Source of the DNA: Cynocephalus volans
Taxonomy: Eukaryota > Chordata > Mammalia > Dermoptera > Cynocephalidae
Direction of reading: 5' to 3'
Assembly: GCF_027409185.1 (NCBI RefSeq)
Contig: NC_084462.1
Coordinates: 157,777,490 to 157,841,489 of the forward strand
Length of the DNA stretch: 64,000 bases
Shown here in pieces: positions 22,573-35,500 of the stretch (its first letter is position 1; each line of letters opens with the position of its first letter). The notes under the pieces are model-generated. The model did no database searches. It was not told the origin of the DNA and worked only from the letters and a program-made list of their open reading frames with translations. The position numbers were made by a program, and so were the translations under genes.

Positions 22573-23916
22573 CACAGGCTCACACACACACACACATACA
22601 CACACACGCTGGCTCCCCCACACACACGCACGCACACACACACGCAGGCTCCCCCCCCCCCCACACACACACGCCACACACACACACACGCGGGCTCCCC
22701 CCCACACACACACGCCAAACACACACACAGGCTCACACACACACACACACATACACACACGCAGGCTCCCCCCACACACACACGCCACACACACACAGAG
22801 GCTCCCCCGCACACACGCCACACACACACACACAGGCTCACACACACACACACACAGGCTCACACATGCCACACACACACTGGCTCACACACAGGCTCAC
22901 ACACGCCACACACACACACACACACACACACAGGCTTACATGCCACACACACATGGGCTCACACACAGGCTCTCAAACACACACAGGCTCACACACAGGC
23001 TCTCACACACACAGGCTTACACACACACAGGCTCACAGACACACACAGGCTCACACACACACACACAGGCTCACACACACAGGCTCACACACACACACAG
23101 GCTCACACACACACACACATACACACAGGCTCACGCACACACAGGCACACACACACATACACACACACACAGAGGCTCCAACACATGCCACACACCACAC
23201 ACACACACACACACCACACACCACACACACACACACACCACACACACACACACACAGGCTCACACACACACAGAGGCTCCCACACACACACACATACACA
23301 CACACACACAGGCTCCCCCCCATACACATACGCTGGCTCCCACACACACACGCACGCACACACACACGCAGGCTCCCCCCACACACACACCACACACACA
23401 CACGGGTTCCCTCCCACACACACATGCCACACACACACACACAGGCTCACACACACAGAGGCTCACACACACACACAGGCTCACACACACAGGCTCTCAC
23501 ACACACACACACAGGCTCACACACACACAGGCTCACACACAGAGGCTCACACACACACACAGGCTCACACACACAGGCTCTCACACACACACACACAGGC
23601 TCACACACACACAGGCTCACACACAGAGGCTCACACACACACAGGCTCACACACACAGGCTCACACACACAGGCTCTCATACACACAGGCTCACACACAC
23701 AGGCTCTCTCACACACACACACACAGGCTCACACACACACAGGCTCACACACAGAGGCTCACACACACACACAGGCTCACACACACAGGCTCTCACACAC
23801 ACACACACACAAGCTCACACACACACAGGCTCACACACAGAGGCTCACACACACACACAGGCTCACACACACAGGCTCACACACACAGGCTCTCTCTCAC
23901 ACACACACACACACAG
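22420..23916. repeat. CA/AGGCTC minisatellite with higher-order structure
   Basis: About 1.5 kb of (AC) runs of variable length separated by AGGCTC, with TGGCTC, GAGGCTC, AGGCTCTC and AGGCTCCCC variants, several dozen units in all. Long frames exist on both strands (up to 641 codons, His/Thr-rich on plus and Cys/Val-rich on minus) because the repeat lacks stops. They have no plausible gene structure and are not called. Confidence 0.97.
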
Positions 23917-25885
23917 AAGGAGCCCCTTCTGCTGAGAGAAGCTCTGTTCCCCACAAGATGTAAAAGCTGTGGAGACAAAGGAAAGGCAGCTCCTGGTACC
24001 CCCATCCCCAGCTGCCATTTCTCACCCCTCTCTCTTGGTCCTCACCCCATTTCCACCAGCCTCCTTCTCCTCTGTCCAGCCTCAATCCTGCCCCCAGGGT
24101 GCCAGCCAACCCGGATGGCCCAGGACTGAGGGGCTTCCCAGGATGACAGGTGGTCTCAGGGACAAGTGGGTCACCTGCATGCTCCCCCCTCCATGCCCAT
24201 CCTCACCCAGCACCTCCCTCCTGGTCCCCCCCACCCCCTCACCTCTGTTCCCCTGCCAGTGACACCAACCTGGCCCCTCTAGGGGAATAGACTCTTTCCT
24301 GGCTCTGACGTGGTGTTTTGATGTAACAGACTTTTATGAGACGCGTCCCCTAGCGGTTGGGGACAGGGCTGAGTGAGGCTAGAGACTCGGGGGCAGGCTG
24401 GATGGGGCACGTCATCCTTCCTTTCATTAAAAGCTATTTTTTGTCTTAGTACAAAATCTCAGCACCCAACTATGCCTGCTCTCTACCCTTCCAGCTGTAT
24501 TTCTATTCACATGGGCCTGGCTTATGGAAAACTCTAAATTGGACAAGTTTCAAACAAGAAACGTTTTTGCTTTGTCCCTAATCGCAGTCTTCAGCCACAC
24601 TTGCTTGGTCAAATCTCTGCTGCCACTGAACAATATTCCCGGCAGACTCCTAACTTTCTGGTCACCTTCAGTTATTAAAAATCCAGGTTAACCTAGTCCA
24701 ATCTAAAAGTTACACATCACATGCAATTACAGGATGACCCCCTCGCCCCGTGCCCATCAGTGCTGAGCAAGGCTGGGAATGGGGGCAGGGGCTTCTCTTT
24801 TTTTCCTCCCTCATGGGCATCCTTTCGTCTCCAGGATCTGAAAGGGGCGTGTGATGGGGGTGGGGGCTGAGAGCAGGAGGGGAACAGCTACAGGTCTTGT
24901 TCTCTTGGCCAACACTGCACTCTGATCAGTACCTTCTGGGGTCAGGCTTCCAAGTGGGGTGCGTGGTTGAGTTGTCTGGGGAGAGGGCTGCTCTACTTAG
25001 ATTTCTTCCAATGGCTCTAGCCCCTGGAGGCCGGCTACTGAAATCCCTCCCCAGCTGCCTCCCCTCTGTTTACTCAACCCTTGGGAAACTCCTGCACCCT
25101 CGCCTGGCCACAAAGTGGGATGCAGGCCACCTCCGTCCATTCTCCTTCCCATGCCTGCCTCCCGTGGGCCATGGGAGAGGTCAGCCATGGGATGCACCCC
25201 ACTCTTTGTGAGCAAGTCTGCAGAAGCCCATCCCCTACTTCCACAGAGGTGGGGGGAGCCAGACCACTCCTGCCCCAGCTGGAGAACAGGGCAGCATCAT
25301 GGCTCGTGACCTGTGCAGGTGCACAGGGCTCTACTCCCAGAAGTATCCCACGCTCGGTCTGTCTCAAAATCATAAATTTTGAATAAAATTTTTGAATTTT
25401 GGCCACTCATTTTCATTTTACACTGGACCCCTCAAATTATGTAGCTGGTCTTTCCTGTGATTGACTGCACTGACCATCCTCATGTGCTTGTAGAGAGGAG
25501 AGGAGGGGCTCTGGTGACGGTGTGAGTAGCAGAGCTGGTTCTGGAGCCTGGCAGTGCCCCAGGAGGTGCCGCACTCCACAGTGATTTTCACCTCTCTTTA
25601 GAGCAGAAGATGCCTAACACCCCACACCCCACTTTGGTTTCCAGTCATCAACTTCCAGGCAATAGAATCTGAACAAATCAGCTACTGCTACAAATATAAG
25701 CATCCTTCGACATCCAAACACTCACGATCCAAAATGGGAACTGAGTGATTTAGATCATGGGCTTTTGTTTTTTACAACAATGAAATCTTCTTGCACGTAT
25801 TGCTTTATAGCTTCCTTTTTTACACTTCACAATATTGTAACCATATTATCATCTTGAAAATATTCATCTATTATCTAATTTTCAG
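23917..25885. other. gene-free stretch
   Basis: Unique-looking GC-moderate DNA. A CTCF-like motif lies at 24344-24356. No gene is recognised; small reading frames overlap on both strands without signal. Confidence 0.55.
24344..24356 (-). promoter_or_regulatory. candidate CTCF core motif
   Basis: The reverse strand reads CCGCTAGGGGACG, close to the CTCF core. Motif match only. Confidence 0.22.
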
Positions 25886-25889
25886 CATC

Positions 25890-26010
25890 TACATCAGGTA
25901 CATACTGCTGTGTAACAAACCACCCCAAGACACAGTGGCTTAAACCAATAATGATTTAGTATTTCTCACTGTTCTATGGGTTGACCAGGCAGTTCTTCTG
26001 ACCACTCCCA
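25890..26010. mobile_element. unassigned interspersed repeat fragment
   Basis: CTGCTGTGTAACAAACCACC and CAGTGGCTTAAACCAATAAT form a very common mammalian repeat start, but I cannot name the family with certainty. Confidence 0.5.
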
Positions 26011-26014
26011 AGAA

Positions 26015-26265
26015 ATGCAGCATCTAGGGAGAGAAAAACTGGGTTTCAGTCGTAGCTGAGCCACTTCCTGCCGTGTGACCATGGGCCAACTTATTGAAAA
26101 TCAGTTTCCTCACCTGTAAAGTGTTCCAGATGATAACAGTGATGTCTCCCTTACCTAAGACACTTTGAAGATTAAAAAGAACTATAGTATTAGTATTTAC
26201 CTTGTAGGATCACAGTGAGGAATGGACAAGTTCACGCAGGTCCTGTATAACAAATGTTAGCTGTC
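26015..26265 (+). mobile_element. MIR SINE
   Basis: GTGTGACCATGGGCCAACTT, CAGTTTCCTCACCTGTAAAG and CTTTGAAGATTAAAAAG match MIR. Confidence 0.75.
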
Positions 26266-26269
26266 ACCA

Positions 26270-27095
26270 TGACTGTTGTGTTATTATTTGGAAGTAGCTT
26301 GTCAAGGGGCAAGGCTAGTGGGGGAATTGCTGGGACAGGGAGCTGGCTGGAGTCCAGCGCGTCACACGAGGCACCAGAGGGAGGGAGGATTTCTGCTGAG
26401 AATAGAAAGATATGAGAGTACACAGTGACAGAGCTGAGAATATTAATCCTAACAGAGCTCAGCCAAAGAGGAAATGACGGTAGAGGGGATGCGTCAATGC
26501 ACTGCAGCGTAAAGACACTTACTGTTAGCCATATTTTTCTACATACTAATAACATGCTGGTAATAAAGTCGGGGTAAAATATGCTCAAAAGCCAGTAGTG
26601 CCACCTTAGGGACACCAGAATTAACAAGTGGCCCATGGGTGTCCACAGCCTTTATTCCTGCTCACTGTGCCACAGGAGCCACCCTCAGCTACTTCAGGAA
26701 ACCAAGGGACAGGAGAAACAGTACCAGGGAGCTCAAATCTAGACCCTGAAGCTTTTCTGACCCCAAATATCTTATTCGAATTCTTTTGTTTTTCACTTTC
26801 AGAGATACTAACATGTAGCAATCCATGTCCTTGTGTTTTTTAAAAAATATGTAAGAGTTAAACAAAAGATATTTAAAAACAGCAAAACCCATGCTCTTGC
26901 CACCAGCTGAAGAAATAAAACATTGCCAATGCAGTGCAACTGTCTCCGGTGGACTTCCTGTCACCTCCTCCTACCTTCCCATGACAGGTAACCACCCTCC
27001 TGAATCCTGGTGTTGATTATGCCCGTGTACTCTTTACTTTTCAAATACATAAATAAATCTGATAGAAAAGATGGGTTGCTTTATAGAGACGTGAA
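26270..27095. other. gene-free transition into L1-rich DNA
   Basis: No recognised gene. AT content increases toward the L1 cluster. Confidence 0.5.
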
Positions 27096-27099
27096 GGAC

Positions 27100-28467
27100 T
27101 TTGGGGTTCTCTGGCAGGATGTAGATGGCTTCTAAATAAACTACAGGAGAACCAAGAAGAAAATAAAAAGGCTGAAAAAAGGAGCAGTCTTGATAACCTG
27201 TGACAATATTAACTGGAATAATATATACATAATTAGACTATAGGGGATGCAGGAACATATATGAAAACATAATGGCTAAATTTTTCCTAATTTTATGAAA
27301 AATATAAACCCACAGATCCAAAATCTGAATGAATGCCAGGCACAAAGAAAATCACACCAAAGCACATAATATTTAACTTGCTGAAAACCAATGATAAAAA
27401 GAAAAAATTTAAAGGATCCAGGGGGGGAAAAATACGTGACATACAGAAAGAAAGATTATTCTCTGACTTCTCATTAAAAATAATACAAGTCAGTCAGAAG
27501 ACAATGGAATTACATCTTTAGCATACTACAAGGAAAAGAAAACTTGTAAAAAAAGAATTCTGTATCAAGTTGGGAGAATTTATCACCAGCAGACCTCCAT
27601 TACAAGAAATGTTGATGGCTTCAGGAAAATGATACCAGGTGGAACCTGGATCTCCAAGAAGAAATAAGTGGAAGGAATAAATACTGGAAACGGTAAAAAT
27701 AAAAGATGTTTTCCCCTCAATTTGATATAAGAGTTTGGTGCAGCAATAATAACAATGTACTTTGGAATTTATAACAAATGCAAGAAGTAAAATGCATGGC
27801 AACAAAATCATAAAGGATGAGAGGGGAAAAAAAGGAACTACAGTGTTGTAAGTTTCTTCTGTTAGACATGAAGTGGTATATAACATTATTGGAAGGTAGA
27901 CGGTAAGAAGATAAAGATGTGTATTGTAAATTTTAGAGCAACCACTAAAGAAAAAGAGAAAAATAACTAATAAGCAAACATAGATAAAATGGAATGCTTA
28001 AAAAATACTCAATTAATCCAAGAGAGGCAGGAAAGGAGGAAAAGAGAACAAAGAACATATCAGACAGATAGGACAAAAATAGCAAGATAGCAGACTTGAA
28101 CCCAGCCATATAAATAATTAAAAGTAAATGGATTACATGGATGAACCTTGAAAATATTATGCTAAGCAAAAGAAGCAAGTCTTAAAAGACCACATATTGT
28201 ATAACTCCATTCATATAAAATGTCCAGAAAACGCAAACCTGTAAAAACAGGAAGTGATTTCCTAGGACTAGGGGAGAGGTGGGGTGGGGGAACTGAAGTG
28301 ACTGCTAATTCACATGGGGTTTCATTTTCGTATGACAAAAATGTTCTAAAATTAGATTATGGTGATGATTGCACAACTCTTTGAATATACTACAAACAAT
28401 TGAATTGGACACTTTAAATGGGTAATGGTATGTGAATTATGTTGCAGTAAAGGTGTTTTTTAAAAGT
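27100..28467 (+). mobile_element. plus-strand L1M: ORF1/inter-ORF region fused to 3' UTR
   Basis: 27,330-28,130 resembles the end of L1 ORF1 and the inter-ORF spacer (TGACTTCTCATTAAAAATAA, AGTCAGAAGACAATGGAATT). From about 28,136 the sequence is L1 3' UTR (GATGAACCTTGAAAATATTA, AAATGGGTAATGGTATGTGA). ORF2 is essentially absent, so the element has a large internal deletion. Confidence 0.7.
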
Positions 28468-28477
28468 AAATGAATGA

Positions 28478-28573
28478 GGGATGGTCATTTAGCTCAGTTG
28501 GTTGGAGCAGGGTGTTGTAACACCAAGGTCAAGGGTTTGGATCCCCATAGTAGCCACCCACCCCCAAAACAGA
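28478..28573 (+). mobile_element. tRNA-Ile-derived SINE monomer with TSD
   Basis: TTTAGCTCAGTTGGTTGGAG, GTAACACCAAGGTCAAGGG and GTTTGGATCCCC form a tRNA-Ile-like body. AAATGAATGA flanks it at 28468-28477 and 28574-28583. Confidence 0.9.
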
Positions 28574-28583
28574 AAATGAATGA

Positions 28584-29275
28584 AACCTTCTAATTAAAGG
28601 CATCAAAGAGCTAATAAGAGGGTGAAGACGCTGGTTTAGCTCCACAGACCCTGCCAGACTAGAAGAAAAAGCTGCAAACTTGGGCTGTGGTTTTGGCTGA
28701 CAGGCCACTGAAGGCAGTGAATTTGAGAGTTCCCCTACTTTAAGCTGAGGCCCTGAAGGACGAGTCCTCTAGTGTAACAGTGATTTAGAAATAAATCAGC
28801 TCTTGCATAAATTTGCAGTTAGAGGTCTTGTTACATGGTTGATCAAAAGAACCTCAAAGCTTTAATTTGATTTAAGGTGTTTCCAGTCTGGTAGTCCCCA
28901 GCATCTGGCAGAAACAAATGGAAATTCTTTTGGGGGGAAGGTACTGTCATCCTAGGTATTAAATTATTATTTGTCATCTTCGGTCTTAAATTATTTCAAC
29001 AAATGCTTTTTCAAATGCAATGTCCAGTTGCATAGCACACAAATAAGTTAAAGATAACTAAGCACACAAGGAAACAAGACACTGTAAGCAAGAACCAGCA
29101 GAAACAACAGCCAACAGAAACAGATTCAAAGGCTTGAGGCATTAGAATTCTCAATCACAGTCTATGAAATACATACTGTTTTTAAAGAAGTGCAAGTCCA
29201 GTGTGAAATATCTGCATGGAACAAAAAGTATTAAAATCTATGAAGAATGACAGCAGTCAACATAAGTTGCTGTGT
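28584..29275. other. non-coding AT-rich stretch, possible L1 debris
   Basis: No gene or confidently assigned repeat is seen. The end resembles degenerate L1. Confidence 0.4.
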
Positions 29276-29279
29276 TAAC

Positions 29280-30384
29280 AGTCTAAAAGAGAAAAACGAT
29301 CATTTTATTGGAGGCAGAAGTGTGTGATAAAATTTAACATCCATTTATGATCCAGATTAGAACTAGAAGGATACATCTTAAATTTGATAAAGGCTATCCA
29401 CAAAATAATAGAAAAGATCATGCATATTGGTGAAATAATAAAAGTTTTCACTTGAGCTCGGGAACAAGACAAAGACACTACCATATTTTCTCAACATCCT
29501 AGCCAGCTCAGAAAGGCAATAAAAAGCTATAAGGACAGGAAAGTAAGAAACAAAACTATCATACAGATTATATGCTTATGTACACATGTACATAGAAAAT
29601 CCAAAATAATCTCGGAATTATTAGAATTAATAACAGTTAATAAGAGAGTGTAGCAAGATTGCTGAATAAAAAAACAGTATGTGAAAATCAATTATATTCT
29701 ACATAGCAGCAACAAATATTTTGAAAATGAAAATTTCTTCATGTATAATTTAGATGGTGTAAAAATATCAGAATCTGGAAATAAATCTTTTTAAAAAAAT
29801 TTTTTTGGCAGCTGGTCAGTACTGGAATCCAAACTCTTGCCCTTGCTGTTATCAGGAAACCTTTTTTTTTTTTTTAAAGGGTATACAAGATCTTTATAGA
29901 AAAAATTATAAAACTTTACCATATCCTTGGCAAATCAATATACCATATTCTTGGATTGGAAGATTCAATAATTTAAAGATGTCAGTTCACCAAGAATTAA
30001 CTACAGATTTAATCCAATGTGAGTCAAAGTATTACCAGGTTTGTTTTCAGAACTTGATAAGCTGATTCTAAATGCAAAGGGCCAAGAAAGGACAGAACAC
30101 TCTTGAAGTAGAACAAGGCAGAACTTGTTCCCTCAGATTTTAAGTTTTACAACAGTTTTAGTAATAGTGGTTACAGGCATAGACAAATAGACCAACAGAA
30201 CAGAACAGAGAGCCCCAAAGCAGACCCCACTTATTCAGACATTTAACTTGTGACAGAGGTGGCACCGCAGAGAAGTCAGGAAAGGACGGGTTTTTTCAGT
30301 AATTGATGCTAGTTATCCACAGGCAAAAAATGAGATTGGATCCCTATCTTTCATATACACAAAAATCAATTCCAGGTGGATTTT
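29280..30384 (+). mobile_element. plus-strand L1M ORF2 fragment (reverse transcriptase to C-terminal region)
   Basis: Contains the L1 landmarks AAAATCCAAAATAATCTCGG, AGATTGCTGAATAAAAAAAC and ACAACAGTTTTAGTAATAGT. Many stops make it a relic. It is cut at about 30,384 by an antisense L1. Confidence 0.65.
29795..29875 (-). mobile_element. degenerate tRNA-SINE fragment
   Basis: CAGCTGGTCAGTACTGGAAT and CCTTGCTGTTATCAGG correspond to a reverse-oriented tRNA-Ile SINE 3' half, with poly-T on each side. Confidence 0.55.
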
Positions 30385-30556
30385 TTTTATTAAGATAAAA
30401 TTAACATAAAATTCACCACTTAAACCATTTTAAAGAGTACAATTCAGTGGTTTTTAGTATATTCTCAGAGTTGTGCATCCATTTCTACTATCTAATTACA
30501 GAACATTTTCATTACTCCCAAAAGAGACCTTGTACCCATCAAGTACCCTCATTTCC

Positions 30557-30596
30557 TCCACCACCACCACCACCACCACCACCACCACCACCATCA
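30557..30596. repeat. (CCA) trinucleotide run
   Basis: About twelve CCA units, with a CAT interruption near the end. Confidence 0.95.
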
Positions 30597-31884
30597 CCTC
30601 TACCCAATACCCCAACCCCTGTCAATGAATAACCCACTATCTATCTCTGTGGATTTGCCTATTTTGGACATTTTGTATAAATGGAATCATACAATATGTG
30701 ACCTTTTGTGTCTGGCTTCTTTTACTTAGCATAATATTTTCATGATCCATCCATACTGTGGCATGTATCAGTACTTAATTCCTTTTTGTGGCTGAATAAT
30801 AGTCCATTGTATAGATTTATCACATTTGTATATCCATTCATTAGTTGATGGACATTTGGGTTGTTTCCACTTTTTGGCTATTATGAGTAATGCTGCCATG
30901 AGCATTCACATACAAGTTTCATTTGATCATATGTTTTCAGTTTCCTTGCATATATTCCTAGGAGTGGAATTTCTGGGTCATGTGTAATTCTATATTTAAG
31001 TTTTTGAGGAACCATAAAACTATTTTCCACAGTGGCGACACCATTTTACATTTCCACCAGCAATGTATGACAATTCCAATTTCTTCACATCCTCACCAAC
31101 ACTTGTTATTTCACATTTTATGCCCATTCTAGAGTGGTATCTTATGGTGGTTTTGATTTAGTTTCCCTAATGACTAATGAGCTTGAGCATCTCCTCATGT
31201 GGTTTTTGGCCACTTATATATCTTCTTTGAAAAAATGTCTTAAAAAGTTCTTTGCTTGTTTTTAAAAATTGGGTTATTTGTCTTTTTATTGTTGAGTTGT
31301 AAGAGTTCTTTATAAAATCTGGATACTTGGCCTTTATCTGATATATGATTTGCTAATGTTTTATACCAATCTGTGGGTTGTCTTTCTTGATGATGTCCAT
31401 TGATGCACAAAAGTTTTTAATTTTGATGAAGTCCTATTTATTAGTTTTTCTTTTGTTTCTCGTACATCTGATGCTGTATTTAAGAAACTGTTGTCTAATC
31501 TAAGATCACAAAGATTTACATCTGTGTTTCCTTCTAAGAGTTTTATAGTTTTAGCTCTTACACTTAGGAATGTGATCGGTTTTGAGTTAACTTTTTGATG
31601 TGGTGTGAGGTAGATGGTCCAAATGAATTCTTTTGCATGTGGCTATTGAATTGTTCCAGCACTATTTGTTGGAAAGACCGTTATTTACATAATTGAATGG
31701 TCTTGGCACTCTTGTTAAAGCCAACTGACCATAGATGTATGGGTTTATTTCTAGATTCTCAATTCTATTCAATTGATCTAAATGTCTATCCTTACGCCAG
31801 TCCCATGCTGTTTTGATCTTTGAAGTCTTGTGGTAAGTTTTGAAATTGAGAGGTGTGAGTTCCCCTACTTTATCCTTTTTTCCA

Positions 31885-32050
31885 AGGTTGGGAGGGAGTC
31901 TTAATTTGAGAGGACTGGTGTCCTTATCAGAGAAGGAAGAAACAACCAGAGATATTTCTCTCACTATGCAAGCACAAAAGAAAGGCTATGTGAGCACACA
32001 GCAAGAAGGTAGCCATCTACAAGCCAGGAAGAGAGGCCTCACCCAATTTT
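31885..32050 (+). mobile_element. foreign insert in the L1, MaLR-LTR-like
   Basis: TGTCCTTATCAGAGAAGGAA, ATGTGAGCACACAGCAAGAA and CATCTACAAGCCAGGAAGAG match a common LTR-type repeat and interrupt antisense L1 sequence. The family name is uncertain. Confidence 0.55.
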
Positions 32051-32416
32051 CATATGGTGAACCATTCTTGCATTCCTGAAATAAATCTCACTTGCTTGTG
32101 GTGTATAATTCTTTAAATATGCTGCTGGATTTGGTTTGCTAGTATTTTGGTGAGGATTTTTGCATCTATATTTATAAGGGATATTGGACTGTCATTTTCT
32201 CACTTTGTGATGTCTTTGTCTGGCTTTGGTATCAGGATAATACCAGGATAAGGCCTCATAGAATAAGTTAGGAAGTATTTCATCCGCTTCTGTTTTGAGA
32301 ACTTGAAGAAAATTAGTATTAATTCTTTAAACATTTGGTAGAATTCACTAATGAAGCCATCTGGTCCTGTGCTTTTCTTTGTTAGAAGTTTTTTGATTAC
32401 TGAATCAATCTCTTAC

Positions 32417-32586
32417 CTGTTTTTTTTTTTTTAAGATGACTGGTAAGGGGATCTTAACCCTTGACTTGGTGTTGTCAGCACCACACTCTCCCAAGTGAGC
32501 CAACCAGCCATGCCTATATAGGGATCCGAACCATGGCCTTGGTGTTATCAGCACCGCACTCTCCCGAGTGAGCCACGGGCCTGCCC
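32417..32586 (-). mobile_element. dimeric tRNA-Ile-derived SINE with TSD
   Basis: Two head-to-tail tRNA-like units: on the reverse strand GTGGCTCACTCGGGAGAGTG...GGTTCGGATCCC, then GGTTGGCTCACTTGGGAGAG...GGGTTAAGATCCCC and an A-rich tail. TCAATCTCTTAC flanks it at 32405-32416 and 32587-32598. Confidence 0.93.
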
Positions 32587-35500
32587 TCAATCTCTTACTT
32601 GTTTTTGGTAAGAGATCTCTGTCCATGTTTTCTATTTCTTCTTGAGTTAATTTTGATAGATTGTGTGTCTAGGAATTTGTACATTTCATCTAGTTTATCT
32701 AACTTGTTGGCATATAAATTTTACAGTATTCTCTTATAATCTTTTTTTTAAAATTTCTGGTGGTCAATTGTAATGCCATTTTCATTCCTGATTTTATAAT
32801 TTGAGTCTTCTCTCTTTTTTTCTTGTTAAGTCCAGCTAAAGGTTTGTCGATTTTGTTGATGCTTTCAAAGTAACATTTGGTTTTGTTGGTTATCTCTATT
32901 GTTTTTCGGTTCTCTGTTTTATTTTTCTCCACTTTAATCTTTATTATTTCCTTCTTTCTTCTTGCTTTGGGTTTAGTTTGCTCTTCTTTTTCTAGTTCTT
33001 AAGGTAAAAGGATAGGCTATTGATTTATGATCTTTTTTCATTTTTAATGTTGGCAATCACAACTATAAATTTCCCTCTGAGTACAGCTTTTTTTACATCC
33101 CATAAGATTTTGTATTTGTATTTTAGTTTTTGTTCATCTCAAAGTATTTTCTGTTTATCTTGTGTTTTCTTCTTTGACCCTTTTGTTGTTTAAGGGTATG
33201 TTATTTAATTTCCACATATTCATGAGTTTACCAGATTTCTTTCTGTTATTAATTTCAAGTTTTATTCTACTGTGGTCAGAAAATACACTTTGTATTTCTT
33301 TTTAAATTTATTAAGACTTGTTTTGTGGTCTGACTTACACTAGAGAATGTTCCATGTGTACTTGAGAAGAATGTGTATTCTGTTGTTGTTGGATGAAATA
33401 CTCTATAGATGTCTGTTAGGTCTAGTTGGCTTGTAGTGCTGTCCAAGTATTCTATATCCCTGATGATATTCTGTCTAGTTGTTTTATCTATTATTGAAAG
33501 TGGAATACTAAAGTCTACAGCTATTGCTGTTGAATTAATTATTTCTCTCTTTAATTCTGTCAGGTTTTGCTTCATATATTTTGGGGATCTATTGCTGGGT
33601 GCATATATATTTATAATTGTTATATTTTCTTGATAGACTGACCCTTTTATCATTATATAATGTCTCTGTCTCTTGTAACACTTCTTGTCTTAAAGTCTAT
33701 TTTTTTTTTTATATTGGTACAGCTACTCCAACTCTCTTTGGTTACTGTTTGCATGGAATATCTTTTCCTATTCTTTTACTTTTAACCTATTTGTGTCTTT
33801 GGATGTAAAGTGAGTCACTGTGGATAGCATATAATTGAGTTGCTTTTTAAAATCCATCTGCCAATATCTGCCTTTTGATTGGAGAGTTTAAACTATTTAC
33901 ATTTAAAATAACTACTAATAAGTAAGGACTTCTGCCATTTTGCTGTTTGTTTTATGTTTTATATTGCATGTTTTATACCATTTTTATTTCTTATTTTCTT
34001 TACTACTGCCTTCTTTTGTGTTAAATAGGTATTTTCTAGACTGCCATTTAAATTTCCTCATCTTTTCTTTTACTATGTATTTTGAGTTATTTTCTTAGCA
34101 GTTGACCTCAGAATTACAATTAACATCTTAATTTATGACAATTGAGTTCAAAATAATACTTAGTTTCAATATAATATGAAAGCTTTTCTACTATATAGCT
34201 TTGTCTCCACTTTTATATTGCTATTGTCACAATATATTGAATTGTTGTTATCCATTTTATCACTAGCAACATAGATTTATAATGTTTGTTTATACAATTG
34301 TCTTTTAAATCATATCAAAAAAAAGAAGAGTTACAAACCAAAACCACATTAATACTGACTTTTACCTTTACCTGTATATTTACCTTTACCAGTGTTCTTT
34401 ATTTCTTCTTGTGGAATTTAATTGCTATCTACTGTCCTTTTATTTCAGGCTGAGGGACTCCCTTTAGCATTTCTTGTAGGGCACTAGTGATGAATTCTCT
34501 TACTTTTTCTTTATTTAAAAATATCTTAATTTCTCTTTCATTCTTGAGGGATAGTTTACTGGTTATGGAATTCTTGGTTGACGGCTTTTTCTTTCAGCAC
34601 TTTGAATGTGTTATTCCATTGCCTCCTGGTCTTTATGGTTTATAATGAAAAATTAGCCGTTAATTATCAATTAGGCATTACTTGTATGTGATAAGTTGCT
34701 TCTCTTTTGCTGCTTTCAAGATTCTCTCTTTCTCTGTATCTTTAAACAGTTTGATTATAATGTGTCTCAGCGTGAATTTCTTTGAATTTTTCTACTTGGA
34801 GTTTTTTGCATGCATAAATTAATGTTTTTCACCAAATTTGGAAAGTTTTGCCCATTATTTCTCCAAGCATTCTTTCTGCCCTCCCTTCTTATGGCACTCC
34901 CATTGTACATATGTTGGTATGCTTGATGGTGTCCCACAGGTCTTTTAGGTTCTGTTCACTTTTCTATATTCTTTTACTTTATGCTCCTCAGATTGAGTAA
35001 TCTCAATTGTCCTGTCTTCAAGTTCACTGATTCTTCCTTCTGTCTGCTCAAATGTGCTGTTGCATCCCTCTAATGAATTTTTATTTCAGTTGTTTATTGT
35101 ACTTTTAAGCTCCAGAGTTTTCATTTGGCTCTTTCATAATTTTTAATTCTTTATCTATATTCTCTATTTGTGAGACCTCATTCTCATGGTTTCCTTTAAT
35201 TCTTTGTACATGGTTTCCTTTAAATCTTCAAACATATTTTAAATCGTTTGTTTAAAGTCTTTTTAAAGTAAGTCCAGTGTCTGGGCTTCCTCAGAAACAT
35301 TATCATTTTTCTTTTGTATGTGTCATACTTTCCTGTTTCTTTTCATGTCTCATAATTATTTTGTTGAAAAGTAAACATTTTGAATATTATAATGTGGCAA
35401 CTCTTTCCCCTCCCCAGGGTTTGTTGTTGCTACTTGTTGTAGTGGTTGCTGTTTATTTGTCTTTTCTGAACTAATTTTTAGCACTCTATTTTTTTGTTGT

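Noticed and set aside
22420-23916. CRISPR-like array (AGGCTC repeats with variable spacers)
   Set aside because: Spacers are all CA runs and the host is a mammal; this is a minisatellite.
22038-23963. 641-codon plus-strand frame and long minus-strand frames over the CA array
   Set aside because: Products are His/Thr or Cys/Val repeats generated by a stop-free dinucleotide tract, present in several frames on both strands.
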